Shown here piece after piece: positions 23,101-38,100 of a DNA stretch of 64,000 bases. The translations under genes were made by a program, and so were the position numbers. This stretch comes from Pycnopodia helianthoides. Taxonomy: Eukaryota; Echinodermata; Asteroidea; Forcipulatida; Asteriidae. The first letter of the stretch is position 1; every line of letters starts with the position of its first letter. The notes below the pieces were generated by a model. The model did no database searches and had not been told where the DNA came from. It saw only the letters and a program-made list of their open reading frames with translations. The DNA is taken from positions 186,001-250,000 of the forward strand of contig CM063254.1 of the NCBI GenBank assembly GCA_032158295.1. The letters run 5' to 3'.

Positions 23101-26100
23101 CTTGCTATGTAAACCAGAAACACCAGGTTTAACCTCAGTGTTCAGGGTTCTTCTATATGCACTCCCAGTCCTAGTTCACGGGACCTACGGCTTAATGTCC
23201 CATCTGAAGGACAAAGCAATTATGGTAGAGTATCTTGCTCGAGGACACCAGTGCCTTGACCGGGACTCGAACCCACACTCTGCTGATCAGAAACACCAGA
23301 GCGTCCAGTGCTCCTAACGGCTTGGCCATCTGCGTGAGGTGAATAATGTTAATTTCAAAGCTTGACTAGTTCATACAGATAGCAGATTTCTTTAAAGGAG
23401 GACTGTCGTTATGAACATAGAAGAACTGCCGGTGTACATTGAATTATGAGCTCTAACTACTCCACGCGCATGCACTGGCCGTCATAATACAATATAATAA
23501 TAACAGTGCCAATTGTGACGTGGCGGCCAGTGTGCGCGAGTGCATTAACTGGATTAGGGGCTCATAATTCTATATACAGCCCCTGGCCTGCTATAATCAT
23601 GACGAAAGTCTGCCCTTTATTTGAATCAGTTGTTTTCATTTTGCATGAGGTGTCAGTAGGAATAGAATTTGACTCACTAGGTAAGCTTGGATACACAGGT
23701 ACTCCTTGATGGCGTTATCGTCCACAGCTGGTAACATCTTTCGTCCTGCTCTGGCTTGCCAATTCCTACAGATGAGATCAATGGAGTCAGGTGGAATCTT
23801 TTTGAAGACCTCCTTGGCTGCTTCATGCTTCTTACAGGCTGTCAAACATATAATAATAATATTGATAATAATAACAATAATAATATGAGATAAAACCCAC
23901 GACCTTTGCCATTCTAGAGCAGATTTTGAGTATTCGAACTGCCTCTAGCTACCGGACACTCTCGGTGGTCTTGTTGGTAAGACATCTGCTCTAGAATGGC
24001 AAAGATCATGGGTTCAAATTCCAACCGAGTAATATGCCTGTGGATTTTGTTCACAGAACTTGGGGAAGTACTGAGTATACAGTGCTTTATACACATCGGT
24101 GAAAGAGCAAAACCAAATAATAATAACAATACTAATAATAATGAGCATTTTTAGTACGTCGGTATCCATCTTAAGACACTCTTGCGGCGTGTCGTGGCCG
24201 AGCAGTCACACCTACTGGCCTCCAACTCTGGTGTTTCTAATCAGCAGAGTGTGGGTTCCAGTCCTGGTTCTGACACCTTTGTCCTTAAGCAACACAGTTG
24301 ACCATTATTGCTTGGAACATACAGCCGTAAGTCCTGTGTATTGTGTAATGCACTTAAAAGAACCCAGTACACTTATCATAAAGAGAAGGGGCTTGCCCCA
24401 ATGTTTCTGGAATGGTCTGGCAGCAATATGCACCACCTCACTTTGTATCCATTTCATGGTGTTGTATTATGGTTGCTTCGTCTCACAAAGTCAATCTTAA
24501 CAAGCTATTGTGCTTACTTGCTATATAAAATTTTGCCATGAAGTCTAAAGGGCTAATAGTCTTCTGGCTTTTTTGGAAAATGAGTATTAGGCTGAGTCCC
24601 AATGGGAGTCTTTTGAACCCTAGATGGCAGCAGACATATCAGGTAAAGTGTCATTGTTTACGTACATGTAGTTCTAAGCATGAGCATATTGCCGAGAACA
24701 CTGGTTTTACCTGGTAAGTCTGCTGCCACCTAGCGTCCCCAAAAGTCTCCTATTGATGGCTTCAGTAGTAGTTAAGGCCAGAACGCCAACAAGTCTTAAG
24801 CCTTTACCCAACCTCAGCTTGGGCTCCGTCAACAGTTTTAGCGCAGTGTACATATGGTATGGCCTTTCCAATACAAACGGAGCCCACAGCCTGAGACGGG
24901 GCCTAGGCCCAGGTTTGGTAAAAGCCCCTATTCTCTGATGTTGTTGGTCTTTGTATGTATGATCTATCTGGCATGTCAGGGAACATGACAAGATATTAAA
25001 CCAAAATTAAAGGTAAAGAAGCCTTACCTAAGAATGTTCTGATGATAGCGTTGCTCTGTTTGAGTGCCTCTGCCCTCTGGGATGGGTCAAACATCAACCA
25101 ATCAGTCGCTTCAATCTTGCGTCGATCTTCCTGATTGGTGAATCGAATAATTACAAGAACAGAGATGATGATGGGAAGATGGAGAAGGAGGATAAAAACA
25201 AACAAAGAAAACAAACAAACAAAAGAACAAAAGATCTTTAAAACCATGTTCAAATTCTGACGATCTACACATAAACTCATTTAGAACTTTAAACATTTCC
25301 ACCAGTTTGTTTTGGGTGTTGTTGTTGTTTTTTTGGGGGGGGACATGTGGGGGGAAAATTAATTGACAATAAACAGGCAGGATTTTTAGTCCTTGAGAAA
25401 AAAAGTAGGAACATTTTATCAAGTAAAAGGGCTAATCTATATGTACACATAGAATAGGCTTTAATAGACTTTTCATGCTTATCACAATTATCATGATTTT
25501 TTCAAAAGGGCCACAAAAATGGAAATCAGACTAAAATAGGAAGACTATCATGCCTGAATGAAGTCTGTTATTTACCTTGGAGGTGGCAGCTTCAAGGGCT
25601 GAAGAGAGTGCATTGGTAGCCATGAAGTCAGTCTGGTCATTCGTTCGAATATTCTCAACAACCGTCTTAGTAATTTGGGCGACGTCAAGTCCTTTAGAGT
25701 ATAAACCAAATCAAATTCTCTTCATTGTAAAATGTTCAAATAATCAATTCGTTTCAGGGTTCTCCCCAGGATTTGTCAAAACTGTTGGGTAATTTTTGAA
25801 AGTTTGGGCAAAGCACATTGAATTAAAACTAAGTCCTTGGAGTCTTTTTTTTGGGGGGGGGTGAAGGGAAGGGTCAGGGTCACATCTGTTGATATTGCGT
25901 GCGCCAGCCTGATATGTTAGCTTGTGCATAGGGAGAACCATGCAATTGAAGTTTGAAAACTGGGCAGATTTCCATTTATATCATACGTCCTTTTGGTTGG
26001 TAACCAGTTTGCAACAGCTAATTCTATTTTCTTTTGTCAAACTTGATGGAAGTAGAAACTGTTTGAAAGTAAAGTATAATTTCAATCATGATGTTTGATC

Positions 26101-29100
26101 TGCATCATCATTCACATCACTCTGGTGAATCGGGCAGTCAGGTTGGCGTAGTGGTATCTTGCCTTACCTTCCACACCGGGGGACACTGTGGATTGGGTTT
26201 TTCAGTCCCTGCCTGATTGCGTGGGTTTTCCCCCATATATTTCTCTGGGGTTTTCCTCCCACACCTAAAACTGAAACTTCTTTTATTTTTATATCTCCAC
26301 AGGGTTCTTGGCTAGAATAGTAATTAAGTTTGCTTTCTGAGAGTCCTTGGCTTCACAACTAGAATAAATGAAGTGAAAATATAATGAAATCTTAAGAAAA
26401 CGGGGTCGCCCTTACCGGCTTCTTCAGCCAACTGCAAGCATTGTTGCCTCTCCTCTCTGTCTTGGATGCCTGCATAAGGACAGAAGAGAAAGAAAACATC
26501 ACAATTTCAGATGACGTGCAGAATGTAGAGAAAAGCAGTTGAGGGGTTAAAGAGAAACAAAAAGTGGTTTACTCCTCGAATCAGTCAAGAAATCTTTAAA
26601 GTCGAGGAAAAGAAAAATGTGAATGACCATTATTAGAGTAAGTCAGGTCAAAGGTCAAAGGTGATCATCGTTATTAGGTCACTTACCTTCAAGGAATCTA
26701 GCATACCATGATACCTGCATGTCATAAGGAAGTTGAGCTGTGTAAGTTGCTACTAGATTTTTGTGTTTCTCTGTGATCAAATCCTACAAAGAAATAGAAA
26801 TGCAATTTGTTTAGTAAAGCAAAGTTTCTCAAAGCATCATTTTCTTGAATCTGAAAGGAAAAATTCTAAACATATTAAATGCCATAGTAGACCCCTTGCA
26901 CATGACGTCACAAGCCCAAAACAGTCCCCTCACTAAGGTCAATAAAGAGCTATCGTTGGCCGAGAGTCGTTTGAAATCAAAGATGACGGCCAATGCAAGG
27001 GGTCTATAGAACATTACTAAAGTTTTTGTGTCTCTTACATTGAGTGATTTACTACGATCCTTCCTCACTCTAACAAAATCCAACACCATATGGTAACTCA
27101 GCACCTAAGATTATAGAGCACCACAGGCACAAGCTGGAGAACTGGAGCTCTATCTATTGTTGAAACGTGAAATACTACTCATGGGCACACTTTCAACCAG
27201 CAAATATTGTGTTATCATTGATAGTATTAGTCATTGTCTGCACTGATCTATTGTTGAATCAAAAGAGTTGCTTGCTGAAATGGCGTTCAGTGCATACTTC
27301 ATATTTCAGCCCGCGTTCCCCATCTTGTTCTTTTGGCGCTCTATAATTTTTTAGACCCTGGTCTAACTTTGCATATTGGGCTATTTCAAGCTACGTGTCA
27401 AGTTTGCTTGAAGATAAATTTGTTATCACATGCGCCCTCATGGAATACCATACCATATCCAACTCGGCCTTCAGCCTCATGGGATATGAGAGGCAGAAGC
27501 GCTATATGTTTCCTGATTTCACTCACGCTTGTGTGATAACTAAAACTGTTTGACTTGGTTGTTTGGGTTTGCCAAACTCTGCAGAATGATCAGCATTGTA
27601 CACTCGATGCTTTTCAAGCCCTGTACCACAGACACCTCCATGGGATGTGAACCTTCTTAGTCCTTGGACAATAATTACATCAGTTATTAAAAGATTTGGT
27701 TGTGATTTAGGAATGTAGACCTACTCTTTGAGCAATCTTGTCATGGCTGAGCGGTTAAGAGCACCGGACTCAAGCTCTGATGTGTCTGATCAGCAGAGTG
27801 CGAGTTCGAGTCCCGGTTGTGGCATTTGTGTCCTTGAGCAAGATACTTTACCATAGTTACTTTACTTTGTCCTTCGGATGGGACATTAAGCAGTAGGGTC
27901 CAGTGTACTAGGATTGGTAGTGCACTAAAAGAACCCAGAACACTTATCGTGGAAGAGTAGGGGTTTACCCCTGTGTTTCTGGTTCACTGCTCAGGCTTGC
28001 TAGCTACAGTGATCAAGTTCACTTAAGAAGCATCCTTGGTTCCAGAAATATATAATAATAATTAATAATAATTAAGAGCTTCACGTTTAAATTGTTATTC
28101 TACCTTGACGTATGCCTCGATGATGGAAATACAAATCTCTTCCTTAGTCTGAAGCCCCAAAGATCTCAAGAAGAGTACAACATGAGCCATGAATCGTACC
28201 AGATGATGCGACGGTCGGCTGACATCGTCTGCTAGCCATTCCCCCATCTCCTCAATCAAGGCTGTAAAATAGATCAAACCAGATCAAACCAGATCAAACC
28301 AGATCAAACCAGAACCAGGGAAGATTCAGTAAATCGATTGAACTGTCTGTTCAGACAATCACAACTATTCAAGTTGATTCTTCAGTGAATGAATGAGTCA
28401 ACACATACTTTCATGGCACTTTTGTTGAAACTAAGTGCTGTACGATTTGTACACGGCTCAATTGAAGAAAACATTAAATCTGACTTGTTCATCCATTATT
28501 TTTAACAACTGTTGAGTTAATGTGGAAATATATAATTTCCCATATGACCAGTGTAGTATCTTACCTGCCAGGAAATGCCTCAGAATGTACAAGGTCACTC
28601 TTTTGGTGAACAAAGGTTACATGGTCTATAATGGCAGAGGATAAATTTGAAAGCAACTAGATTTTGAAACAAACAGTTCTTGATTATATCGTCAGTTTCT
28701 CTTACCATCGATATCGCCAAGGATGATATACTTCTGTATGACGTGATGTCTCTCTTTGGATTGTAACTCAACAATCTAGAGAGAAACAAAAATCAGAAGA
28801 CAAACACAAGACTTTATGCCATAAATGAATTGGTCTAAACTGCTAAGCCAAATGTGATGGCACAATACAAAGCACTTTAGCAACTGACTTAGCAACTTCA
28901 GATGAACTAGCGTTTTGTGAAATCATGCCATAATAATAACGATTGACACTTATAAAGCACTGCGCCCACTGTCATAGGGCTGCTTAAGGGGAGGGTATAC
29001 CTTTGGTAAGACTGTGTTAGTTTCTCGCGTATTAAAACTCCCAGGATCACTGTGGTCCCAACCATATGGAGTATTACGTGGGCAGGACTTTGTTTTGTCA

Positions 29101-32100
29101 ATTATTTTAGTTTAACGTGCTCTATGGCCATGAAAACTATATATGTTGTTGGGAATGTAATAGTAAGTGATAAACATAATGGAGTAAAATCAACTCAACA
29201 AAATAACAAAGAAAACCTAAGAATAAGATGTAACCTCTATTTTCGGTTACTTGTAAACAATTAAGAATTTTGCCCAACTATCTTCATGTCATCATAAAAC
29301 CTATGTAAGGGTCGCACAAATTCGGGCGTGATCTGCAAAAGAAGTTTCTAAAAAATAAGCATCCTCGCCCCAAGTTTTAATTTTGTTTCAATGTTAATTT
29401 TAATAAATTATATGTACTTTATATTTCAAAAATTATTACTTTTTTAACAAATTGCTATTGGTATTTTTTATTTTCAACAATTTGGTAACAAATATAATTT
29501 TAAAAGAAAAGTTGACTCGATAGAAAATTATAGTCTTCGTTCGAGTTGTTTTCTCTTTTTCAATACAAGCAAGACTGGCAAAATCTATTACAGGTATAAG
29601 TGAAAGTTGAGGAAACATGAATAGGAATGGATGAATTTTTACTGTATTAGAAAAAAACCTTTTATTTTGGGTTTATGGCAAGATAAATCTACCATTTCTT
29701 AAAACCTACCTGTTTAGGGTGAGACTGCAGTTCTTGGAAAATTCTGACAGCTGAAAGTCTAAAAAATAAGAGAAAATAAACAAGAGAATTGGGGTTTCAA
29801 GAGTGGTAGATTATACTAAAATATGAATCATCAAATGATTGTTTTCTAGAAAGATTGGACTCCCTGAAGAGTTAGCTTTTTATTATTTACAACTGATTCC
29901 TAAACCGTAAAAACTCCCAGATCTTCCAAAATATTTATGAGCTTTCCAATTGTTGAGGATTGAGGGCTGCAGGCCCCCAAAATTGCTTATCACTGAGCCA
30001 AGCATACCAATCTTATAGAAATCAAAACATGTTGTGGTTGGGTGACAATTGAGTGGATGATTGAGGACTGTAGACCCAAACAACGATTGCTTATCAATGG
30101 GCCAGGCATACCAATCTTAGCTAAATCAAACATTTTGGAGTTGGGTGACAATAGAGTGGATGATTGAGGACTGTAGACCCAACAACGATTGCTTATCAAT
30201 GGGCCAGGCATACCAATCTTAGCTAAATCAAACATTTTGGAGTTGGGTGACCACAGAGTGGAGGATAGTAAAGGATTCAGGTGGGGCCTCAAGCCAAATA
30301 TATTAAGGATTTGGGTAAAGGATAAGTGAAATCTACATCAAATGTACAAGGGCAACCAAATCGATATTGCACATCATTACAAAACAATTTTCTCTACAAA
30401 CACGCATTAATAGTTGCTTGGATTTCCAATCTTCAGTCAATCAATCAATCAATCGATCAATTGTAACATTTATATGCCGCCATATTCCAATGGTTATTGC
30501 TCATGGCGCCGTATAGTAAGCTCTTTTAAACAGGTGAGATTTGAGTGACCTCTTGAAAAGTGGGTATTGTAGGAGATTGTCTGATGTTGTAAGAAAGACT
30601 GTTCCAGATCCTGGGGGCTGAGACAGAAAGTGCGCGGTCACCCCAACTGTGCTTGCTTCCAGGAATGAATAATGCAGATCTGTCAAAACTAGAGCGCAAG
30701 TTATGAGTTGATTTATGGAAGGTCAGTAGGTTGGTCAGGTATGCTGGGACCACGGGAATTCTGACATCGGTACATGAGCAGCATAATCTTCATGCCTCAA
30801 TTGGTAGCCAGTGCAAGTCCTGTAGGATAGGTGTTACATGATCAAATTTCCTTGCACAGACTATCAACCGAGCTGCCCAATTCTGAACTCTCTGAAGTCT
30901 CTGAAGATGTTTCTGTGGTAGATCATGCATGAGAGCATTTCCCATGTCAAGCCTACTAGAGACAAACAAATGTACAATCTGTTTGGTTGCACCAGTGGTC
31001 AGGTACCTTCTGATCTTTGTGATGTTACGGAGGTGGAAGGTTGCTGCCCGGCAGACTGAGATTATGTGCTCCTCCATTGTCATTCGGTTGTCCAGTTGCG
31101 CACCAAGATTTCAAAACCCTGTGAGAAACATTGACTAACGTATCCCCCGACTTGTCCCTAAGCTAGTTCTACTTCCCTCAGCTAATGGGCAGATCCAGAT
31201 AAGATTGCCTCGGTCTTATCATCTTTGTGGCGTGTCGTGGCCGAGCGGTCTAGTTCACCAGACCAAGCTCTTGTGTTGTCAGCAGCAGAGTGTGGGTTCG
31301 AATCCCGGTCAAGACACTTGTGCCCTTGAGCATGATTCTCAACCATAATTGCTTCGTAAAAAATGGGAAGGTAGTGCATTCTGCTCTACCAGCCAGGCTC
31401 CTAGTGGATGATACCCATGCCGACATTATAACAGACTGTGAATGGGGTAACCCTGTTTCAGCCTCAGGAGTAGGTTGCAACATGCCCCTGGTGACAGTCG
31501 ATTTGGGTCTACAGCCCAAATCGGTAAGACCGAAATCGGTACAGTGTAGCCCTCACCTTGAAGTGGCCATTCAGCCTTGTGAGTTAGGCGATATCTCATA
31601 ATTGTCTTTTTTTTTAAATCATCATTGAGCTTCAGTCAATCATTGTCCGTACCCTGATTACGCAACACTTACTCTTTGTCAAAGTACGAGGCCGGCAAGG
31701 CGTCTAGGTCTCTGCTGATGATTAATTTCTCACGAATCTCTTGCTCTACTTGGCGGTCCACTAACACCCTAAAGTAAGCCCAAAGGCAGTCATCCCACGT
31801 ATCACAGGCTGGTAGAAGCTGAAACAATTAAACAATGAGTTTATTTAACCCCAAGCTAGATTGAGTTTATTTCAGAAAAAAGTAACTGAAAGCTCAAGAA
31901 AGTTGATATTTGAATTTATTAATTTTTTTTGTACGTTTGATAGATGCTTCCTTCTCAATCTGACAGTTGTATTGACAATCATAAACAATGAACACCCTCA
32001 TAAACACCAAAGAGATCCATGCTTGATTTACGAGCTCTGTGGACATTCCATTGTTATTGTGCAGTTAAGAAAAAGACATCCTTAACCAGTCGACGCCGGA

Positions 32101-35100
32101 TAATGTGTTAACACACCAATATTGTCCCTGCTAGAATTTGGGTGACATGCATTTTGTATTTTCGTGTCACGACGGATGACCGGAACAAAGGCCGCCCGTA
32201 CTTTCCTCTACTGAGCATGGTCAGAGCGTGTACTCCCCGCGCAATGCTTCATTCCACCCACACAGAGAGGATGGTTGGCGGCGGGGGGGGGGGGGGGGGG
32301 GGGGGGGGGGGTGGGGGGGATATTCTGCCTTTGTTCAAGGGTTATTGTATATAATCCACGATTCCAGGCCTTAACCCTTTTTATTGCAAGAAGAGGATTA
32401 GTGGCATGGAGAGGCTTCCACCGTTATATTTCAATGTATTTTGGCTCGATGGAAGGAAGCCTGAGTGGACCAAGATTCCAGCCTTGGTTCAGGTCAAGGA
32501 CCCAATTGGCAGCCATGGTAATGTCTTGAAAGAGAAATACCAAATCCCGATGCTTCAAACAGAATCTTTGTTCTCTTGGCTTTGTTCAGTCATGATTTGT
32601 TTGTGCCAGCGGTACTCTCAGACAAAAATGATTCCGGCAATTTTGCTAAAATAATCCCCTTAGGGTAGGAGAAAAAAAATGGATGATCCCTAGCGGTAAG
32701 TGGTTAAAACCGTTCATGCTATCATTAGACATTGCTTTGAGAGCTGACTTTTGCTTTGGTGAACAAAGCAAAAACAATACATTTTTATGAGAGCAGTTGT
32801 TGACTTTACTTGATATTCTCATTAACAAATTCATTCTGTGAGCACAGAAACATTTCGGGAACCCCTGCAGGAATCAGAAAAATACCTCTTTCAGGTTTCC
32901 ACTGAGAGCAGCGTAGATTGCACGTTCATACACATTAAACATCTCAGCTTCAGACATCCTCCAACATACAGCCTTCCAGGTATCGCGATACTTGTTGCCT
33001 ACAATTCGCTCAAGATTTCCTGATGAAGGACCTGAGATACGACCAAAGAAATCAATCGTTGTGTGAATGCAAAAACGTATCTCCTGAAATAACACTTACA
33101 TTACGCGCGAGTTTGAAATTGTCAAAATGCTGTATCTCGCTTAAAATAGCGTGTATGTACACACATCTGGTACGCGCAGAGATACACCTTTTTGGCATGG
33201 AGAATTTTTGTGCGAGATACGTTTTTGCAAAATCGAGATACAACTTTTTCCACCAGCACAACGAAATAGAATGAACTAGTTTTCAAAATAACACCAATTT
33301 TTTTTTACCCTATTCCATTCTACATAATTGTTTATTTTCAAATCTCATTTACACATTGTTAAGAGTGTTTTAATTCAACCAGATTTTGTAATTGCTTTTG
33401 TTTTAATGTTTTACTTTTGTGAAATTTAAAAAAAATCTTTTGAGGGCAATTTTCATTTCAATAAACCAAAGGGACCAAAGAAAAGACCCTCATGGCACAG
33501 GAGAGAACCAATGTTAAACTCTACTCACATATTGCCCCCAGCCGGAAATCGAACCAAGGCCAAAGTGGTGTGAGGCGAGTGCCTAAGGCACTAGCAACCT
33601 AATGAAAAAAAATGCTTTACGCAGATATCAAACAGCCCTGGAATTACATGGAGGCCATGGCCTCTGTTGCCCCTTGTCTTGGCCTTAATGCCCCTTCAAC
33701 AGTTTCTCATAGACTTTAGACAATGGAAGTGTCCTTAGCAAAATGAAGGTGGCCTTGCCCTCTCAAAGATGAAATTCCAGGCCTGATTAACTCACTTTTC
33801 ATGTTGGGGTCATGATACAGACGCCAGCCTTCCAGTGTTGCGGCACGCCAGGACTGTCCACATTTCCTACACAGTCTCTGAGCTTCATCCATCAATCCTG
33901 CTCGGATGTTGCTGAAGACCTCACTGAAAAGACGTACCTCATCCTCCTTAAAACATAAAGGAAAGAAGTTATAAACAAATCAAAATATTAAAAAAATTAT
34001 ACCAAAAACATATCATAAAATACAGCCTTTATAACGAATACATTTCTGTAGCGCCCACACAACATTTTATGCTAGTTAAACATTTGAAGATGTACACAAG
34101 ATAATAATAACAACAATATAAAGCACTTATAATATACCATCAATATAGTTCACTATTCCAAGCTTTTTTAATAATTAGAACCATTTACATAGCACCTTTT
34201 AAAGGTTTCCAAGGTGATACAGTTCAATCTGGGGTTAACTATGCCAGAAACACTGGGGCAAACCCCTTCTCTTTACGATAAGTATAACTGGGTTCTTTTG
34301 TGTGCACGGTACAAGACACGGGACCTACGACTTTACGTTCCATCCGAAGGACAAAGCAATCATGGTTAAGTATCTTGCTTAAGGACACAAGTGTCACGAC
34401 CAGGACTCGAACCCACACTCTGCTGATCAGAAACACCAGAGCTTGAGTCCGGTGTGCTAGACCACTCGGTCACGGCACACCATGATATGAACTTATCTCC
34501 AAATTGACTAATGTCCTTTAATCCTTTGTACAACACTTTCTTACCTTGTCTAAATCGGCAAGAGGTGTTTTTTCCCTGATCGGTGCATCCGGGTCCAAGT
34601 GAGGCAAAGATTGGTGGTGCTGATCTGAGGTTACTTGACGCTGTAGACTGTGCAAGGTGTTTTCCCTGTTATAGCAAACGGACAATAGGCAATTAATCTA
34701 GGCTAACACTGAATGGTCGAAGTGGTGTTTGAAGCTTTGCATGGTGTGGAAAATAAGAATAACTACAAATAGTACACATGCAGGTACAACCGTGAGTAAA
34801 CAAAAATCTCTTTTGCACATACATCCAGCCAGCAGACAACTCACACGCATCAACGATCAACAACAACTTGGATACTTCCCGCCCAAATGTGCATCACTCA
34901 AGCTCTACATAAGCTGCATCACCATCAGCAGTCCAGCATCCACCTGAAGACGAGCAGAGTATACTGTTCGAAATGTCGAGACCACACCGGCTCTAAAGAG
35001 CCAACACTTCTCCCAAAGAGATTTTTACTCAAGGTTGTACCCGCAAGTTTACTATTTGCAGTTATTCTTACCATACTGAATGGTCTGTTTATGTATTTGT

Positions 35101-38100
35101 TTATTTATTTCAGATTAAAACATTTGACATGATCGATACTATGACAGAGCAATACGAAAATGAAATGTGACATTGTGAAACAAAAGTTCAACAAAACAAA
35201 CGAGTGAAAGTTACATAATTGTTATCAGTAAAATAAAGTATTAAATCTTGTAAAATAAAAACCTTGACAAAATCTGGACCAACCATTAACCACTAAAAAA
35301 AAAGATTCATATTTACAACAATGAAATTTGAAGCACCACAAACTGACAAGGTGCAACATAAAAGATAACTACAAAAACACAAACATTTTAAAATCAATTA
35401 AAGTGGTTTTGTGGAGGCAGGATTACCTCCTACTTGCGTTCGATTGCAACATGTCAACTGTTTCCCTTGAAAATGACAGCTCCAGGGCAAACTCTTAGTG
35501 CAGGGCTCGAATTGGGGGTAAAATTCCACAAGAGCACAGGGCTTGTAGCTCAAAAGTTTCACTGGACGAGAATATATTTTAGATGACCGGAATCGAGATG
35601 AGAGACAACTTTCTACAAAGTTTAACATGTAGACTGTTTTCATTTGAACACTCACTGATAAAGAAGATTTATATAATTTGTCTTATGGGTAAAGTGTACT
35701 TTGATGATTAACACAGAATTGAAAGATTTTACCAGACTCAAAGTCAACATTTGAACATCATTTCTTTAAATTAAAGATATTTTACAGTGAGGTATTATTA
35801 TTCAACTGAATAACACAACACAGCCCAGGGATGTTAGGTCCTCAGTTTACAGGCCCCAATGCTAAAATCACTGGCCGTGGGCCTGCGGTCCACTGTGAAA
35901 TTCGAGCCATGCAGTGGCCCACAATTCTATTATCAAGTCCACTTAAACGGTAGATATGAACTTCAACAGAAGAGAAATTTCTTACCAACAGACAGATTTG
36001 GAGTAGAATTCCGCTCGGTCATAGCCGTATCTCAAAGCATCTTTAGAATTCTCTTCCAGCCAGTCGACAATTATCTGGTTCTGCCGAACGTCGCTGTCTC
36101 GCTGGAAAAATGCTTCCATGATGCTTTTTTCACTCTCTTTGGAAATCTAACCGTGTTTGAAAATTAAAAACATAGGATCCTTAATTGTCCCCCAAATGAC
36201 TTGCTGTACAAAAAATAATAATAAAACTTGTACCAAGAAAAATGAATTATTTTTGTTTACTTAGTTTTGTTTTCTCTAACTATGCTTGTTTAAAAACTAC
36301 TGTGAGCTGTCAGTACATTAAGGACCAAGAGTGCAAAGAATTTGTTAAAACAAATCGATTATGTTGTCGTGTGGATTTTCATGTTAAGTAATTATTAGTC
36401 ATAGTCTTATAAAGTTTGTTATTTAAAGGTAAATTGATAATATATCGGGGTTCTGCCCAGGATTGTTTCCCTGGAAACCATCGTTAGATGGATCAGTTAC
36501 ACGGTAGATAATAAAATTAGTATTAATGGCTTTGGATACCATTTTTGCTGGTAAATACCTAGTTTTACATTTCCTTGAAAGTCTTTAAAAGGAAATTGCA
36601 AGTTTAATTTAACAATTTTGAAAATGTGTGGTCAGAAACAGAGAAAATTCTGCCAGTTGTGGTCGGGGAATCCTGAGTGCCGGGTGGGTTTTCCAGCACC
36701 AACCACTGTGGGCAGAACCCTTATATACCACAAAAATAGCGCACATGAGTGAAAAACTCCTGAGGAAATAAAATTTTAAAAACATAACCTCGATCTTAAT
36801 CTGTGATAAACCAGGCAGACATTTAGTTCTTGACCAGCTTGCGGTGGAAGACTTGCACGCATGCACAACTTTTTTGGGACACACAGACCAAAGTCAGGTT
36901 AACCCTTTTTTATATTCACCCCGAATATTAACTCGCCCAGACATTCCAATGTGTAGTGTGCACAAGCGTGCACCTTTCGTGCTATGCTTCATTTCCTTCA
37001 TACAAAAAGGGGAAAAGGTTACTGGATTTCCAGCTCAAAATCTCCCTTTTTCTGGGGGTTGTTGTGTAATCCCCGATTCCTGACCTCTGTTCTTTTGTTG
37101 TACAAACCAGGATTGAGAGAGATCGACAGGCTGTCCTCATTGTTTATGGTATTCCGCAAATGGGGGGCAAGTCCAAGAATCCAGCATAACATTGCTAATT
37201 ATTGGCCGGTGCTTACAGCCAAGGTTCCCACCTATTCACAGTGAAGACATTCCATAGATTCTCAAAAGCGAAGGAAAAATCCCAGTGCCTTTTTTGGAGA
37301 TGTTTGTTGTCTTTATTTGTTTGTTTCATAGTGACAACCATATTCTCAACAAAAACAATTTGATTCATAGTGACAACCATATTCTCAACAAAAACAATTT
37401 GATTCGGAAAATCAGAAGAAGAAAAAAGGTATGCTAAAAGAAGTAGCTAAGCTAAGTGTATAAGAACACCCCTCCCCCAACCAACCTGTGCTTAAAAAGA
37501 AAACACAACCAACTATAAGTCTAGTACCTTAACTCCAATATCCATATTCTCTTCCTCATACTTCTCGAGTTCACTTTGCCTGTCTTGGTAAAGGGACCCG
37601 ATCAAGCGCCATGTACACTTTTCTTGCTCCAGTAAACGTAGGACCTCCACTGTACGAGCAAATCTTCAACAAAGAAAACAAAAATCAAAACCTCTCATGT
37701 AAGTGGTTTTTGAGGCTTTGCATGGTGAGGTATCAATGTACATTTGGTTTACGGTGACACCATGTGTATATCTGCTTTGCTGTGTAGATTATGTTCTTTA
37801 GAGAACTAGGCTTGCTATTTATTCTACTGCTGAGGAGTAGATAGAATAAGCAGTAGAATAAATAGCAAGACAAGTTCTCTAAAGAACATAATCTACTTTC
37901 ATGTAAAATTAAGATGATTCTTGACTACACTTTACGCAGGCATGATGTTTGGGCCTTAGTAATAATAATACGCAGTTCTTATACAGCGCTTTATCAAACC
38001 CGTGGGCGTCTCAAAGCACTCATTATTTTTTCTACAAGGTATGTGGGGCTTTGTTTGAAATATTAGACCTGTTTATTTTCATAGCACCGTAGAAACTGTT

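Noticed and set aside
31228..31345. tRNA gene (A and B box, CCGAGCGG...GGTTCGAATCCC)
   Set aside because: The same head occurs in about nine copies joined to a common body and the acceptor stem does not pair properly, so these are tRNA-derived SINEs.
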